Positions 33,341 to 44,885 of a stretch of 64,000 nt of DNA are shown here, piece by piece. Position 1 is the first letter of the stretch; every line of letters begins with the position of its first letter. Origin of the DNA: Luscinia megarhynchos (Eukaryota > Chordata > Aves > Passeriformes > Turdidae); NCBI GenBank assembly GCA_034336665.1, contig CM067576.1, positions 16,303,960-16,367,959 of the forward strand, read 5' to 3'. A program made the position numbers and the translations under genes. The notes under the pieces are model-generated. The model did no database searches. It saw only the letters and a list, made by a program, of their open reading frames with translations, and was not told where the DNA came from.

Positions 33341-33680
33341 TCCATCCATCCATCCATCCATCCATCCATCCATCCATCCATCCATCCATCCATCCATCCA
33401 TCCATCCATCCATCCATCCATCCATCATCCATCCATCCATCCATCCATCCATCCATCCATCCATCATCCATCCATCCATCCATCCATCCATCCATCCATC
33501 CATCCATCATCCATCCATCCATCCATCCATCCATCCATCCATCCATCCACATCCATCCACATCCATCCATCCATCCATCCATCCATCCATCCATCCATCC
33601 ATCCATCATCCATCCATCCATCCATCCATCCATCCATCCATCCATCCATCCATCCATCCATCCATCCATCCATCCATCCC
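33341..33680. repeat. (CATC)n microsatellite
   Basis: About 340 bp of CATC tetranucleotides with a few interruptions (CATCATC steps and two CACATC steps). Flanked to about 33,960 by a C/T-rich tract. Open frames encode Ser-Ile-His-Pro repeats and are artefacts. Confidence 0.
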
Positions 33681-34129
33681 TCCATCCGCCCGTCTCCTGA
33701 CACCTTCCCGCTCCCGCTGCCGTCTCCCTTCTCCTCCCTCTTTATCTCTGGCTCCCAGCTGCTTCTCGCCCCTCCCTGCTGCTCCCTCCATCCCTCCTCT
33801 CCCCATCCCTCGCTCCCGCCGCGGTTATCGCTCCCTCGCACACATCCCTCCTCCCTCCCTCCCTCCTTCTCCTCATCCCTCTCCCTCCTCTCCCCACCGC
33901 TCATCCCTCCATCCCCACATCCCGTCCCTCTCCATCCGCCGCCTCTCTCATGTCCGTGCCCGCGTCCCCCGGCTCACGTGTCCCCTCGCTGTCCCCTCGC
34001 TGTCCCCTCGCTGTCCCATTTACCCCGCTGCCGCTGCCTTTAAAGTTTCAATCAGGCTCGGCGGGGAGAGGCGGGGATGGCTGCGCCTCCCGCTCCCAGC
34101 CCCGCGACGCCGCGCTGCCACTCTGAGTG
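33681..34129. other. Pyrimidine-rich then GC-rich sequence
   Basis: C/T-rich simple sequence to about 33,960, then three or four copies of CCCTCGCTGT near 33,985-34,018, then GC-rich unique sequence. No gene seen. Confidence 0.
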
Positions 34130-34270
34130 CTCCCGCCTTATAAATTTTACATTATTACCCTCTTTAAAGTATATAAAATAACTATTCATAAATTATTGAG
34201 GGGAAATTTAAAATACTACAAATGTTTATAAATGTTTATCAAGAGGTCTTCAGAAGTGAGCGAGCGGAGC
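34130..34270. promoter_or_regulatory. Candidate conserved non-coding element
   Basis: Very AT-rich: TTATAAATTTTACATTATTA, CTTTAAAGTATATAAAATAA and CATAAATTATTGAGGGG, then GTTTATAAATGTTTATC, then GAGGTCTTCAGAAGTGAGCG. Lies abruptly between GC-rich sequence and an array. Confidence 0.
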
Positions 34271-34544
34271 CTGAGTGACTTCCCACGGCTGGCAGGAGCG
34301 CGGCAGCCGCCCGGCCCTGCCGGGGGGATTTTGGGACCACCCCCAGCCCGAGACTGGGGCAGGATCCCGCAGCCTCCTTGATTCCCGTCGCCGAGGATGG
34401 TGAGGAGCAAATCCCGCCCTGTGCTCGGTCTCTGGGGTTCCGTGTCTGTGGGATCCCGCCCTGGGGCTGTCCCTGGGCAGGGACACGGCCTGTGCTGCTG
34501 GGGACACGTTGTGACACACCAGGGACAGCTTCTGACCTGTCCTG

Positions 34545-35085
34545 ACCCACTGGGGACATCCTGACCCATTGGCAATATGTCCTGATGCACTGGAGACCTG
34601 TCCCAACCCACTGGGGACAATGTCCTGCACCCTGGGGACACATCCTGCTCTGCTGGGGACACATCCTGACAGCCTGGGGACACATCCTGACACCTTGGGG
34701 CACACATCCTGCTCTGTGCTGGGGACACATCCCGACACCCTGGGGACACATCCTTACCCACTGGTGACACGTCCTGACCCGCTAGAGACACATCCTGACA
34801 CCCTGGGGACACATCCTGACACCCTGGGCACACATCCTGCTGTGCTGGGGACACGTCCTGACAGCCTGGGGACACATCCTGACACCCTAGGGACACATCC
34901 TGACACCTTGGGGACACATCCTGACACCCTGGGGACACATCCTGACACCCTGGGGACACATCCTGACACCCTGGGGACACATCCTGACACCTTGGGGACA
35001 CATCCTGACACCCTAGGGGACACATCCTGACACCCTGGTGACACATCCTGACAGCCTGGGGACACATCCTGACACATCCTGACGT
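34545..35085. repeat. About 21-22 bp minisatellite
   Basis: About 24 units of GGGGACACATCCTGACACCC with T. Variants carry CTGCTCTGC or GACAGCC in place of GACACCC. Confidence 0.
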
Positions 35086-35239
35086 GTCCTGCCCCACTGG
35101 GGCTGTGTCCTGTCCCCCAGGCTGGCCCAGTGTCCCAGTGAGGGACAAAGGGGCACACAGCCCCTGTGCCCATGCAGTGCCAGCTGTGGGCACTGCTTGG
35201 CAGTGCTGGTGCCTGCTGGAGCAGGGACAGGTGGCACAG

Positions 35240-35775
35240 AGGGGAATAACCACAGGCCTGGAATAACCATGACACATTCCTGGAATAACCATGGCACAGC
35301 TCTGGAATAACCATGACACAGCCCTGGCACAGCATGGCACGTTCCTGGAACAACCATGGCACAGCCCTGGCATGACCGTGGCACAGCTCTGGAATAACCG
35401 CGGCACAGCCCTGGCATAGACATGGCACAGTTATGGCAGGTTCCTGGAATAACCACGGCACAGTTCTGGCACAGGCCTGACAGAGTTATGGCACATTCCT
35501 GGAATAACATTGGCACAGTTCTGGCACAGGCCTGACTTAGTTATGGCACGTTCCTGGAATAACCATGGCACAGCCCTGGCACAGACATGGCACAGTTATG
35601 GCACATTCCTGGAATAACATTGGCACAGCCCTGGCATGACCGTGGCACACCTCTGGAATAACCGTGGCACAGCTCTGGAATAACCATGGCACATCCCTGG
35701 CACAGACATGGCACAGTTATGGCACGTTCCTGGAATAGCCATGGCACAGCCCTGGCATGACCATGGCACATCCCT
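35240..35775. repeat. About 18-20 bp minisatellite
   Basis: About 28 units alternating CATGGCACAGCCCTGGCA, CTGGAATAACCATGGCACA and GTTATGGCACATTCCTGG. Separated from the previous array by about 150 bp of unique sequence. Confidence 0.
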
Positions 35776-36049
35776 GGCACTCTGCCCAAGCCCCTGCCCA
35801 GCCCATCCTCTCCCAGCAGTGCAGAGCCCGGGCCTCACCCACAGCCAGGGTGATGCCAGCGAGCTGCCAGCGTGACCAGAACAGCAAATCCCCTGCAAAT
35901 CCCCACTGCCCACGGCCACTGGTCGGTGCCTGAGCCCGTGCCCACCGCGGGGTGGCAAAGGAGCTCTGCTCAGCCCCGGAGTGTGCGGCAGCCGGGCGTG
36001 GATGCTCCGCGATCCCGGCGCTCCCAACAAGAGCTGCCTGCAGGGATTG

Positions 36050-36200
36050 TGTTTAAAGCACCGGCTGATTGGGGTAATCATGGGAGCAGGGAGTGCATTA
36101 GCTGCGAAGGTTTATAAAGGGAAATTAAAATAAAATTGGATGTGACAGAAAAGTACATGGAAAATTAGGATAAGAATATGAATATTTATGGCTGCGGGAG
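36050..36200. promoter_or_regulatory. Candidate conserved non-coding element
   Basis: GATTGGGGTAATCATGGG, GGTTTATAAAGGG, AAATTAAAATAAAATTGG and GAATATGAATATTTATGGC in a 150-bp AT-rich island. Confidence 0.
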
Positions 36201-36764
36201 CACGCACGGGGAAAGCGCTGCCGTGCTCCAGGCCACCCTCCCTGCCGCGGGGCTGGGCAGGTCCTGGGGGTGGCACCTGGCTGTGGGCTTGGGGACAGCC
36301 CTGGCGGACGCTCTGTGCTCCATTCTGATCGCTGCTGGTCAGCACCGACTCGCCTTCGCAGGGCCTGCGGGTGACAGAGGCTGCGACACCCCGGCTGCGC
36401 TGCCACGTGGCCCTCACGCCACGCGGGGCTGTCTGCGGGGCTGGTGGCACCCACGCGGCCGCTGTGGTGGCGCAGGGACGGGGACACACGCGCACAGCCG
36501 CTGGCAGAGACGCGGGGGCCGCTCCGGCAGGAATCAGGGCACCGGGACAGAGCCCGGGCTGCCAGGGTGGCAGGGCACGGCTGTCCCCTGCTCCGCGGGG
36601 CTTTCAGCACAGCCAGGGACCCTCGGCCACGCGCAGAGTGCCACCGCCCTGCTGGCACACCGCGAGCGTCCCCACCCCAGCCAGAACAGCGGCTGTCGCC
36701 GGCATCCCGCCCGCCCCGCCGGACCCGGGGGGCAGCCATCCCCCTGTCCCCTCCCGCTGTCACA
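36201..36764. other. CpG-rich unique sequence, no gene seen
   Basis: GC-rich stretch between two AT islands. Open frames here show no recognisable domain. Confidence 0.
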
Positions 36765-36860
36765 CTTAGAAGCCATTAAAATAATTGAACGCTTTAAATA
36801 TTCAGCGCTCGGCTTAAATATTCATCAGCCAAGTTATTCTGATTGCTGAACTGCATCGGC
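36765..36860. promoter_or_regulatory. Candidate conserved element with 20-bp spaced repeat
   Basis: TTAAATATTCA occurs at 36794-36804 and again at 36814-36824, exactly 20 bp apart, preceded by GCCATTAAAATAATTGAACG. Two helical turns would place both sites on one face of the DNA. Non-coding. Confidence 0.
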
Positions 36861-37067
36861 GCGGGCTGGGAGATGGCTGCTCTCGGCACAGCCCCCCGGG
36901 CCCCCGCACCGCCGTGTGCGCCCCAGCCGCACGTGGGCACCCCCGGGCACACACGGCCCCGCACACGCGGGTCACACAGGGATGCGGCCTCGCCTGGGGG
37001 GCATGCACGGAAACTCCCCCAGAGCAGCGGGGCTGGGCTCTGGGGACGCTGCAGGGCACTGGGAGCG

Positions 37068-39180
37068 CGTTTGGGGGGTGGCTGTGCTGTTTGGGGGGTG
37101 GCTGTGCTGTTTGGGGGGCTGGTTGTGCTGTTTGGGGGTGGCTGTGCTGTCTGGGGGGCTGGCTGTGCTGTTTGGGGCTGGCTGTGCTGTTTGGGGGCTG
37201 GCTGTGCTGTTTGGGGCTGGCTGTGCTGTTTGGGGGGCTGGCTGTGCTGTTTGGGGGGCTGGCTGTGCTGTTTTGGGGGCTGGCTGTGCTGTTTGGGGGG
37301 CTGGCTGTGCTGTTTGGGGGGCTGGCTGTGCTGTTTGGGGGCTGGCTGTGCTGTTTTGGGGGGCTGGCTGTGCTGTCTGGGGGGCTGGCTGTGCTGTTTG
37401 GGGGGCTGGCTGTGCTGTCTGGGGGCTGGCTGTGCTGTTTGGGGGCTGGCTGTGCTGTTTGGGGGGCTGGCTGTGCTGTCTGGGGGGCTGGCTGTGCTGT
37501 CTTGGGGCTGGCTGTGCTGTTTGGGGCTGGCTGTGCTGTTTGGGGGCTGGCTGTGCTGTCTGGGGGGCTGGCTGTGCTGTCTGGGGGGCTGGCTGTGCTG
37601 TCTGGGGGCTGGCTGTGCTGTTTGGGGGGCTGGCTGTGCTGTCTGGGGGCTGGCTGTGCTGTTTGGGGGCTGGCTGTGCTGTTTGGGGGCTGGCTGTGCT
37701 GTCTGGGGGGCTGGCTGTGCTGTTTGGGGGGCTGGCTGTGCTGTTTGGGGGGCTGGCTGTGCTGTTTGGGGGCTGGCTGTGCTGTTTGGGGGGCTGGCTG
37801 TGCTGTTTGGGGGGCTGGCTGTGCTGTTTGGGGGCTGGCTGTGCTGTCTGGGGGGCTGGCTGTGCTGTTTGGGGCTGGCTGTGCTGTCTGGGGGGCTGGC
37901 TGTGCTGTTTGGGGGCTGGCTGTGCTGTCTGGGGGCTGGCTGTGCTGTTTGGGGGCTGGCTGTGCTGCTTGGGGGGCTGGCTGTGCTGTTTGGGGGCTGG
38001 CTGTGCTGTTTGGGGCTGGCTGTGCTGTTTGGGGGCTGGCTGTGCTGTTTGGGGGGGCTGGCTGTGCTGCTTGGGGGGCTGGCTGTGCTGTTTGGGGCTG
38101 GCTGTGCTGTTTGGGGCTGGCTGTGCTGTTTGGGGGCTGGCTGTGCTGTTTGGGGGCTGGCTGTGCTGTTTGGGGGGCTGGCTGTGCTGTTTGGGGGCTG
38201 GCTGTGCTGTCTGGGGGTGGCTGTGCTGTTTGGGGGGCTGGCTGTGCTGTTTGGGGGGCTGGCTGTGCTGTTTGGGGGCTGGCTGTGCTGTCTGGGGGTG
38301 GCTGTGCTGTTTGGGGGGCTGGCTGTGCTGTTTGGGGGGCTGGCTGTGCTGTTTGGGGGCTGGCTGTGCTGTTTGGGGGCTGGCTGTGCTGTCTGGGGGG
38401 TGGCTGTGCTGTTTGGGGGCTGGCTGTGCTGTCTGGGGGGCTGGCTGTGCTGTTTGGGGGCTGGCTGTGCTGTTTGGGGGGCTGGCTGTGCTGTTTGGGG
38501 GGCTGGCTGTGCTGTTTGGGGGGCTGGCTGTGCTGTTTGGGGGGCTGGCTGTGCTGTTTGGGGGCTGGCTGTGCTGTTTGGGGGCTGGCTGTGCTGTTTG
38601 GGGGCTGGCTGTGCTGTTTGGGGGGCTGGCTGTGCTGTTTGGGGGCTGGCTGTGCTGTTTGGGGGCTGGCTGTGCTGTTTGGGGGGCTGGCTGTGCTGTT
38701 TGGGGTCTGGCTGTGCTGTTTAGGGCTGGCTGTGCTGTTTAGGGGCTGGCTGTGCTGTTTAGGGCTGGCTGTGCTGTTTGGGGCTGGCTGTGCTGTTTGG
38801 GGCTGGCTGTGCTGTTTGGGGCTGGCTGTGCTGTCTGCATTTGTGCTGTTTGGGGCTGGCTGTGCTGTCTGGGGGCTGGCTGTGCTGTTTGGGGGCTGGC
38901 TGTGCTGTCTGGGGGGCTGGCTGTGCTGTTTGGGGGCTGGCTGTGCTGTTTGGGGGCTGGCTGTGCTGTTTAGGGCTGGCTGTGCTGTCTGGGGGGCTGG
39001 CTGTGCTGTTTGGGGCTGGCTGTGCTGTTTGGGGCTGGCTGTGCTGTCTGGGGGCTGGCTGTGCTGTTTGGGGGCTGGCTGTGCTGTTTGGGGGCTGGCT
39101 GTGCTGTTTAGGGCTGGCTGTGCTGTCTGGGGGGCTGGCTGTGCTGTCTGGGGGGCTGGCTGTGCTGTTTGGGGGGTGTT
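37068..39180. repeat. About 20-bp G-rich minisatellite, about 105 units
   Basis: Units of GCTGTGCTGTTTGGGGGCTG with G runs of 4 to 7 and a TTT/TCT switch. It fills 2.1 kb with only a few breaks (TTTAGGG units near 38,720-38,770 and a CTGCATTTGTG break near 38,836). All plus-strand frames are open, reading Cys/Gly/Leu/Trp repeats; not genes. Confidence 0.
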
Positions 39181-39384
39181 TGTGCCCCACACCTGAGCTG
39201 GGGTGCCCTGGTGAGGCAGGGGGAGGTTCTCAGTGCCCTCGGGGATGGGAGGGGGTTGCAGATCCACCCAGCTGGGCCCATCCTCACTCTTCCCGGTGCC
39301 CGTGGGTAACCCCACCCTCGGGCTGCTGCTCAGCAGAGGTGGCAGCACAGGGTGCCAGGGTGGTGGCAGGGCTGTGCAGTCCCA

Positions 39385-39788
39385 GCATGGTTTGGGCCCT
39401 TAAATCCCACCCAGTGCCACCCAGGGACACCTCCCACTGTCCCAGGCTGCTCCAGCCCCAGTGTCCAGCCTGGCCTTGGGCACTGCCAGGGATCCAGGGG
39501 CAGCCACAGCTGCTCTGGGCACCTGTGCCAGCCCTGCCCACCCTGCCAGGGAACAATTCCTGCCCAAAATCCCATCCAGCTGTGCCATTCCCTGTGTGCT
39601 GTCCCTCCCTCCCGTGTCCCCAGCCCCTCTCCAGCTCTCCTGCAGCCCCTTTGAGCACTGGAGTTCTCCATGGATCCTTCTCCTCTCCAGGTGAGCACCT
39701 CCAGCTCTCCCAGCCCGGCTCCAGATCAGGTATCTCCAGCCCTTGGAACATCTCCATGGCCTCCTCTGGGAGCTCCACACCTCTCCTG
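39385..39788 (-). mobile_element. CR1 LINE 3' fragment, antisense
   Basis: Reverse-complement CR1 from GTTTGGGCCCTTAAATCCC through GGATCCAGGGGCAGCC, ACAATTCCTGCCCAAAATCC and CTTCTCCTCTCCAGGTGAGC to CCATGGCCTCCTCTGG. About 400 bp, 5'-truncated, same orientation and extent as the copy at 18,256. Confidence 0.
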
Positions 39789-40654
39789 GAGGCAGCTCTG
39801 CAGGTGGGGTCACCTGAGGGCAGAGCAGAGGGGGACAGTCCCTTCCCTTGACCCCCTGCACCTCTGTGGATGCAGCCCAGGATGTGCCCAGTTCCAGCCA
39901 TGCCCCTCTTCACCCACAGCCGAGTATTTTGGCCCTCGAACACCACCCAGCACGGCCAGAACTGGGCTGTGGAGAGGAGAGCACCAGCAGAGCATCCCTT
40001 GCAAAGCTGGGGGTCAAAGTGTCACCCTGAGAGCACAAAGAGCTCAGCTCCGTGCTGGGAGTCTCCATCTCCTCATATTCTGAGGGGTTTGGAGGCACCC
40101 TGGAGTAATCCTCCTTTAGGAGACAGGAGATCCTTGCTCCACACCTCCGCTCCTGGAATGTTCTCTGTTCCTGGCTGAGAGAAGAGCAAGGGGAGGGGAA
40201 TCCAGAGCTGACAGAACCCTGGGAGTGTCTGGGAGCAAGGGAAACAACATGTCAGGGGCAGTGAGACCTCTGGCACCCTCAGGAGATGGGCAAAACCTGA
40301 CCAACACCTGCTTTTGAGAGGATTTTCCTACCTCGCCAAGGTGGGAGCCTGCAGGGAGCTGGCACATCCTCAGCAAGGAGCCACCTTCGCATCTGGAGTG
40401 TGGTGAGAAGCAGAGCTGATGTTTCAGCACCTTCAGGATGTGGAGAACAGCCTCACACATTCCTTGCAGGGAGGAACCAGAACCTCGTGGGGTGAATCCT
40501 GCAATCCCAGCCCTTACTCTGCCTGTTGCTGGTGGCTAAAACCCTTTTTTCCCTCTCACCCAGGGTTTTCTCCCCGGCAGAGCTGGCAGGGAGAATATTC
40601 CACGTGGGCGCACGGAGAGGTGGGAACGGCCCCGGCAAAGCTCTGCAAGCAGCC
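39789..40654. other. Unique sequence, nothing recognised
   Basis: No array, element or exon that I can support between the CR1 copy and the next AT island. Confidence 0.
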
Positions 40655-41105
40655 CTGATCAAATCGTTCCTCAAACACCTAAAGCAGGCTTAGGTTTAAG
40701 CGATCTGCCTCCAAAGACGGCTCCCGCATCCGTTTCTCGGGCTGGGGCTGCATCTTTAATCCCGAGGAATCGCGAGCTTTGCAGCCGCAGTTGTCATTCA
40801 GATGTGCAGCAGCACCCGAGGGAGGGGGGCAAGAGGAGTCTGGGGGGTCCCAGCCCCGGGGGCCGCGCCCTGCTCGTGCCACAGCCCAAAAAAACCCGAG
40901 CAGGGCTGGCTGTGGCTCTGCGCGGCTGCTGAGCGCCGGGAAGGAGTCGCTGGTTTATCTGATATGATTTAATCAGCCCTATAATTAGATTAATTTGTTG
41001 ATTTGATAGCAACCCATTTCTCGCTGTTAGATTTGTTTATGTGTGTTTTATGCTCCAGTTTGGCAATAAAATAGGAACTGAGGAGGTGGGAAAAAATCCC
41101 TCGGA
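40655..41105. promoter_or_regulatory. Candidate conserved elements (two blocks)
   Basis: Block one, 40,655-40,800, holds GCTTAGGTTTAAGCGATCTG and GCATCTTTAATCCCGAGG. Block two, about 40,945-41,105, holds GATATGATTTAATCAGCCC, ATAATTAGATTAATTTGTTG and TTTGATAGCAACCC. A GC-rich spacer separates them. AT islands with many TAAT cores, non-coding. Confidence 0.
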
Positions 41106-41499
41106 ATGCCCATGCTGTGACCCCTAGGGATGCAAGGCTGGGTGTGTGCATCCCGGGATCCTCGCGGGGGTGGGGATGGAGCAGCTGCAGGAGCAGCCTG
41201 GCACGGGGTGGGCACCCAGCAGGGCACCAGCCACCTAAAGCCCCAAAGAAAAATAACCCCGAAGTTGTTCGGCGGGGGAGTACAGAGGATGCACACCAGA
41301 GGATGTTTGGCAAGGCAGCGAGGAGAGAGAGCTTCGGAAAGGCTTTGCTCCCTCCTCCGGGCTCTGCTTGGCACGGGGGCACGGCCCAGCCTGGCACAGC
41401 ACGGCCTGGCAGCAGCTGCTGCTGATGGATGAGGACGGACAGAGAGCTCCTGGTGCCTTCAGGGGCAGCCCCAGCCCTGCCCGGGGGGCTGAGCGGCAC

Positions 41500-44092
41500 C
41501 AGGAGACCCCCAGGGACAGGAGAGGCACCAGGACATCCCTGGGACAGGAGTAGCACCAGGAGACCCCCAGGGACAGGAGCAGCACCAGGACATCCCCGGG
41601 GCCAGGAGCGGCACCAGGACATCCCCGGGACAGGAGCAGCACCAGGACATCCTCAGGGACAGGAGCAGCACCAGGACATCCCCCAGGGACAGGAGCGCAC
41701 CAGGACACCCCCGGGACAGGAGCAGCATCAGGACATCCCCATGGAAGGAGCAGCACCAGGACACCCCCGGGCCAGGAGCAGCACCAGGACACCCCCAGGG
41801 CCAGGAGCAGCACCAGGACATCCCCCCTGGGGCCAGGAGCAGCACCAGGACACCCCTCAGGGGACAGGAGCAGCACCAGGACACCCCCCAGGGACAGGAG
41901 CAGCACCAGGACATCCCCCTGGGGCCAGGAGCAGCACCAGGACACCCTCAGGGACAGGAGCAGCACCAGGACACCCCCAGGGACAGGAGCAGCACCAGGA
42001 CATCCCCCCTGGGGGCCAGGAGCAGCACCAGGACACCCTCAGGGACAGGAGCAGCACCAGGACACCCCCGGGACAGGAGCGGCACCAGGACATCCCCCAG
42101 GGACAGGAGCAGCACCAGGACACCCCGGGACAGGAGCAGCACCAGGACATCCCCAGGGACAGGAGCAGCACCAGGACATCCCCAGGGACAGGAGCGGCAC
42201 CAGGACACCCCGGGACAGGAGCAGCATCAGGACATCCCCATGGAAGGAGCAGCACCAGGACACCCCCCGGGGACAGGAGCAGCACCAGGACACCCCCGGG
42301 CCAGGAGCAGCACCAGGACATCCCCCTGGGGCCAGGAGCAGCACCAGGACACCCTCAGGGACAGGAGCAGCACCAGGACACCCCCAGGGACAGGAGCAGC
42401 ACCAGGACATCCCCCCTGGGGCCAGGAGCAGCACCAGGACACCCCTCAGGGACAGGAGCAGCACCAGGACACCCCCGGGACAGGAGCAGCACCAGGACAT
42501 CCCCAGGGACAGGAGCAGCACCAGGACACCCCCGGGACAGGAGCAGCACCAGGACATCCCCCGGGGACAGGGAGCAGCACCAGGAGACTCCCAGGGACAG
42601 GGAGCGGCACCAGGACACCCCGGGGGCTCAGCAGCACCAGGACACCCCCGGGGCCAGGAGCTGCCCCCAGCCCTGCCCCGGGGGGCTGAGCAGCAGCAGG
42701 AGACCCCGGGGACAGGAGCAGCACCAGGACACCCCCGGGGGGCTGAGCAGCAGCAGGACACCCCGGGCCAGGAGCAGCACCAGGACACCCCCGGGACAGG
42801 AGCAGCACCAGGACACCCCCAGGGCCAGGAGCTGCACCAGGACATCCCCGGGCCAGGAGCAGCACCAGGACACCCCCCAGGGCCAGGAGCGGCACCAGGA
42901 CATCCCCCGGGACAGGAGCAGCACCAGGACACCCCCAGGGCCAGGAGCGGCACCAGGACACCCCCGGGGACAGGGAGCAGCACCAGGACATCCCCGGGGG
43001 CCAGGAGCGCACCAGGACACCCCCAGGGACAGGAGCAGCACCAGGACACCCCCAGGGCCAGGAGCAGCACCAGGACACCCCCAGGGACAGGAGCGGCACC
43101 AGGACACCCCCAGGGACAGGAGCGGCACCAGGACATCCCCAGGGACAGGAGCGGCACCAGGACATCCCCAGGGAAGGAGCAGCACCAGGACACCCCCCAG
43201 GGACAGGAGCGGCACCAGGACATCTCCAGGGACAGGAGCAGCACCAGGACATCCCCGAGGACAGGAGCAGCACCAGGACATCCCCCGAGGACAGGAGCAG
43301 CACCAGGACACCCCCAGGGACAGGAGCAGCACCAGGACATCCCCGGGACAGGAGCAGCACCAGGACATCCCCGGGGCCAGGAGCGGCACCAGGACACCCC
43401 CGGGGACAGGAGCAGCACCAGGACACCCCCGGGGACAGGAGCAGCACCAGGACACCCCGGGACAGGAGCAGCACCAGGACACCCCGGACAGGAGCAGCAC
43501 CAGGACATCTCCAGGGACAGGAGCAGCCCCAGGACATCCCCGGGGACAGGAGCAGCACCAGGACATCCCCCTGGGGCCAGGAGCAGCACCAGGACACCCC
43601 CCAGGGACAGGAGCAGCACCAGCCCTGCCCATGGGGCTGAGCACCACCAGGACATCCCCCTGGGGGCCAGGAGCAGCACCAGGACACCCCCCAGGGACAG
43701 GAGCGGCACCAGGACACCCCCAGGGACAGGAGCAGCACCAGGACACTCCCCGGGGACAGGAGCGGCACCAGGACACCCCCAGGGACAGGAGCAGCACCAG
43801 GACACCCCCGGGGGACAAGAGCAGCACCAGGACACCCCCGGGGGACAAGAGCAGCACCAGGACACCCCCAGGGACAGGAGCAGCACCAGGACACCCCCGG
43901 GGACAGGAGCAGCACCAGGACACCCCCGGGGACAGGAGCAGCACCAGGACATCCCCGGGGACAGGAGCAGCACCAGGACACTCCCAGGGCCAGGAGCAGC
44001 ACCAGGACACTCCCAGGGACAGGAGCAGCACCAGGACATCCCCGGGGACAGGAGCGGCACCAGGACACTCCCAGGGACAGGAGCAGCACCAG
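41500..44092. repeat. About 29-bp minisatellite, largest array
   Basis: About 88 units of GGACAGGAGCAGCACCAGG followed by ACACCCCCAGG, ACATCCCCGG or similar. Variants replace GGGACAGG by GGGCCAGG or GCAGC by GCGGC. The unit has no stop trinucleotide in most frames, so about 970 codons stay open on plus and 673 on minus. This is a property of the repeat, not evidence of a protein. Confidence 0.
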
Positions 44093-44224
44093 GCTCACCC
44101 CCCCACGGACTCGCAGGATGGGAGGTGGTGCCTCGCCCAGAGTGGGGACAGCAGCGTCACCTCCCGCCAGCGCCTCAGGCTGCCTCCGCAGCAGGTGATT
44201 CCCTCGCCGGTGCCAGGCTGGCAG

Positions 44225-44885
44225 CACAGACACCGGGCAGGATCATCCCAATTAAAAGCGAGAATTCGGGGAGGGCCGCGGGCAGGAGGAGGGGAGGCAG
44301 GAGCGGCGCGGAGCGAGCACCGAGGTTTGCGGGAGAAGCCGGAGCGGGGAGCGCTTTGATGGGCATCTCCTTTGATCAGAGATCTGAATGCAGCCCTCAC
44401 GTTTCCCCGTGTGAGCCCGCTGCCTAATTACCACATGGCAGGGCGGCTCCGAGCCCTCGGCACGTTGCTGGAATAGATTTCCCCGGTCCAGCCTGGAGAA
44501 GGACATCGATCCTGCCCACAGCCGCAGGCTCATGCTAAACATTGCGTCCTATCGATTTTTTCCTCCCCCCTTTCCCCCCTTTTTTTTCCCTTTTTCTTTT
44601 ATTTTTTTTTTTTAATAAGAATTTTCTTTATTTTCATTAAATCATTAATCAGGGAGAAATCTACATTTTTATCATTTCTATGGCTGGAGAGGAAGAGAGG
44701 AAAGTTATATTGCCATAGAAACCGTTCCCTACCATTCTCAGCCTCCGAGCAGTCCCTCTTGTGCTGTCTCTTGTCAAAAGGCGTAATTGTTGCTCCTGAT
44801 CTTCACTGCTCAATTAGCAGTGATGTCTCCCTTCAAGTTAATTGCTGGAGATGGGAGGAAGTAGGACAAATGTAACCTTTTAGAT
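44225..44885. promoter_or_regulatory. Candidate conserved non-coding elements beside the 29-bp array
   Basis: 44,225-44,500 has CATCCCAATTAAAAGCG, CTCCTTTGATCAGAGATCTG and GCCTAATTACCACATGG. A T-rich run spans 44,555-44,615. 44,615-44,885 has CATTAAATCATTAATCAGGG, ATTGCCATAGAAACCG, GTAATTGTTGCTCCTGATC, CTCAATTAGCAGTGATG and CAAGTTAATTGCTGG. Dense homeodomain-type cores, no ORF. Confidence 0.

Noticed and set aside
31894..34143. 749-codon open frame rich in Thr/Pro/His/Ser
   Set aside because: Produced by the 25-bp and CATC arrays; low complexity and no conserved segment.
36178..36849. 223-codon plus frame in CpG-rich DNA
   Set aside because: No recognisable domain, opposite-strand frames equally open, and it runs through AT islands at both ends.
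36814..39348. 844-codon minus and 760-codon plus open frames
   Set aside because: Both arise from the 20-bp G-rich array, giving only Gln/Pro/Ser or Cys/Gly/Leu/Trp repeats.
41429..44359. 976-codon open frame on plus
   Set aside because: It is a read-through of the 29-bp minisatellite; the minus strand is also open for 673 codons and no domain is present.
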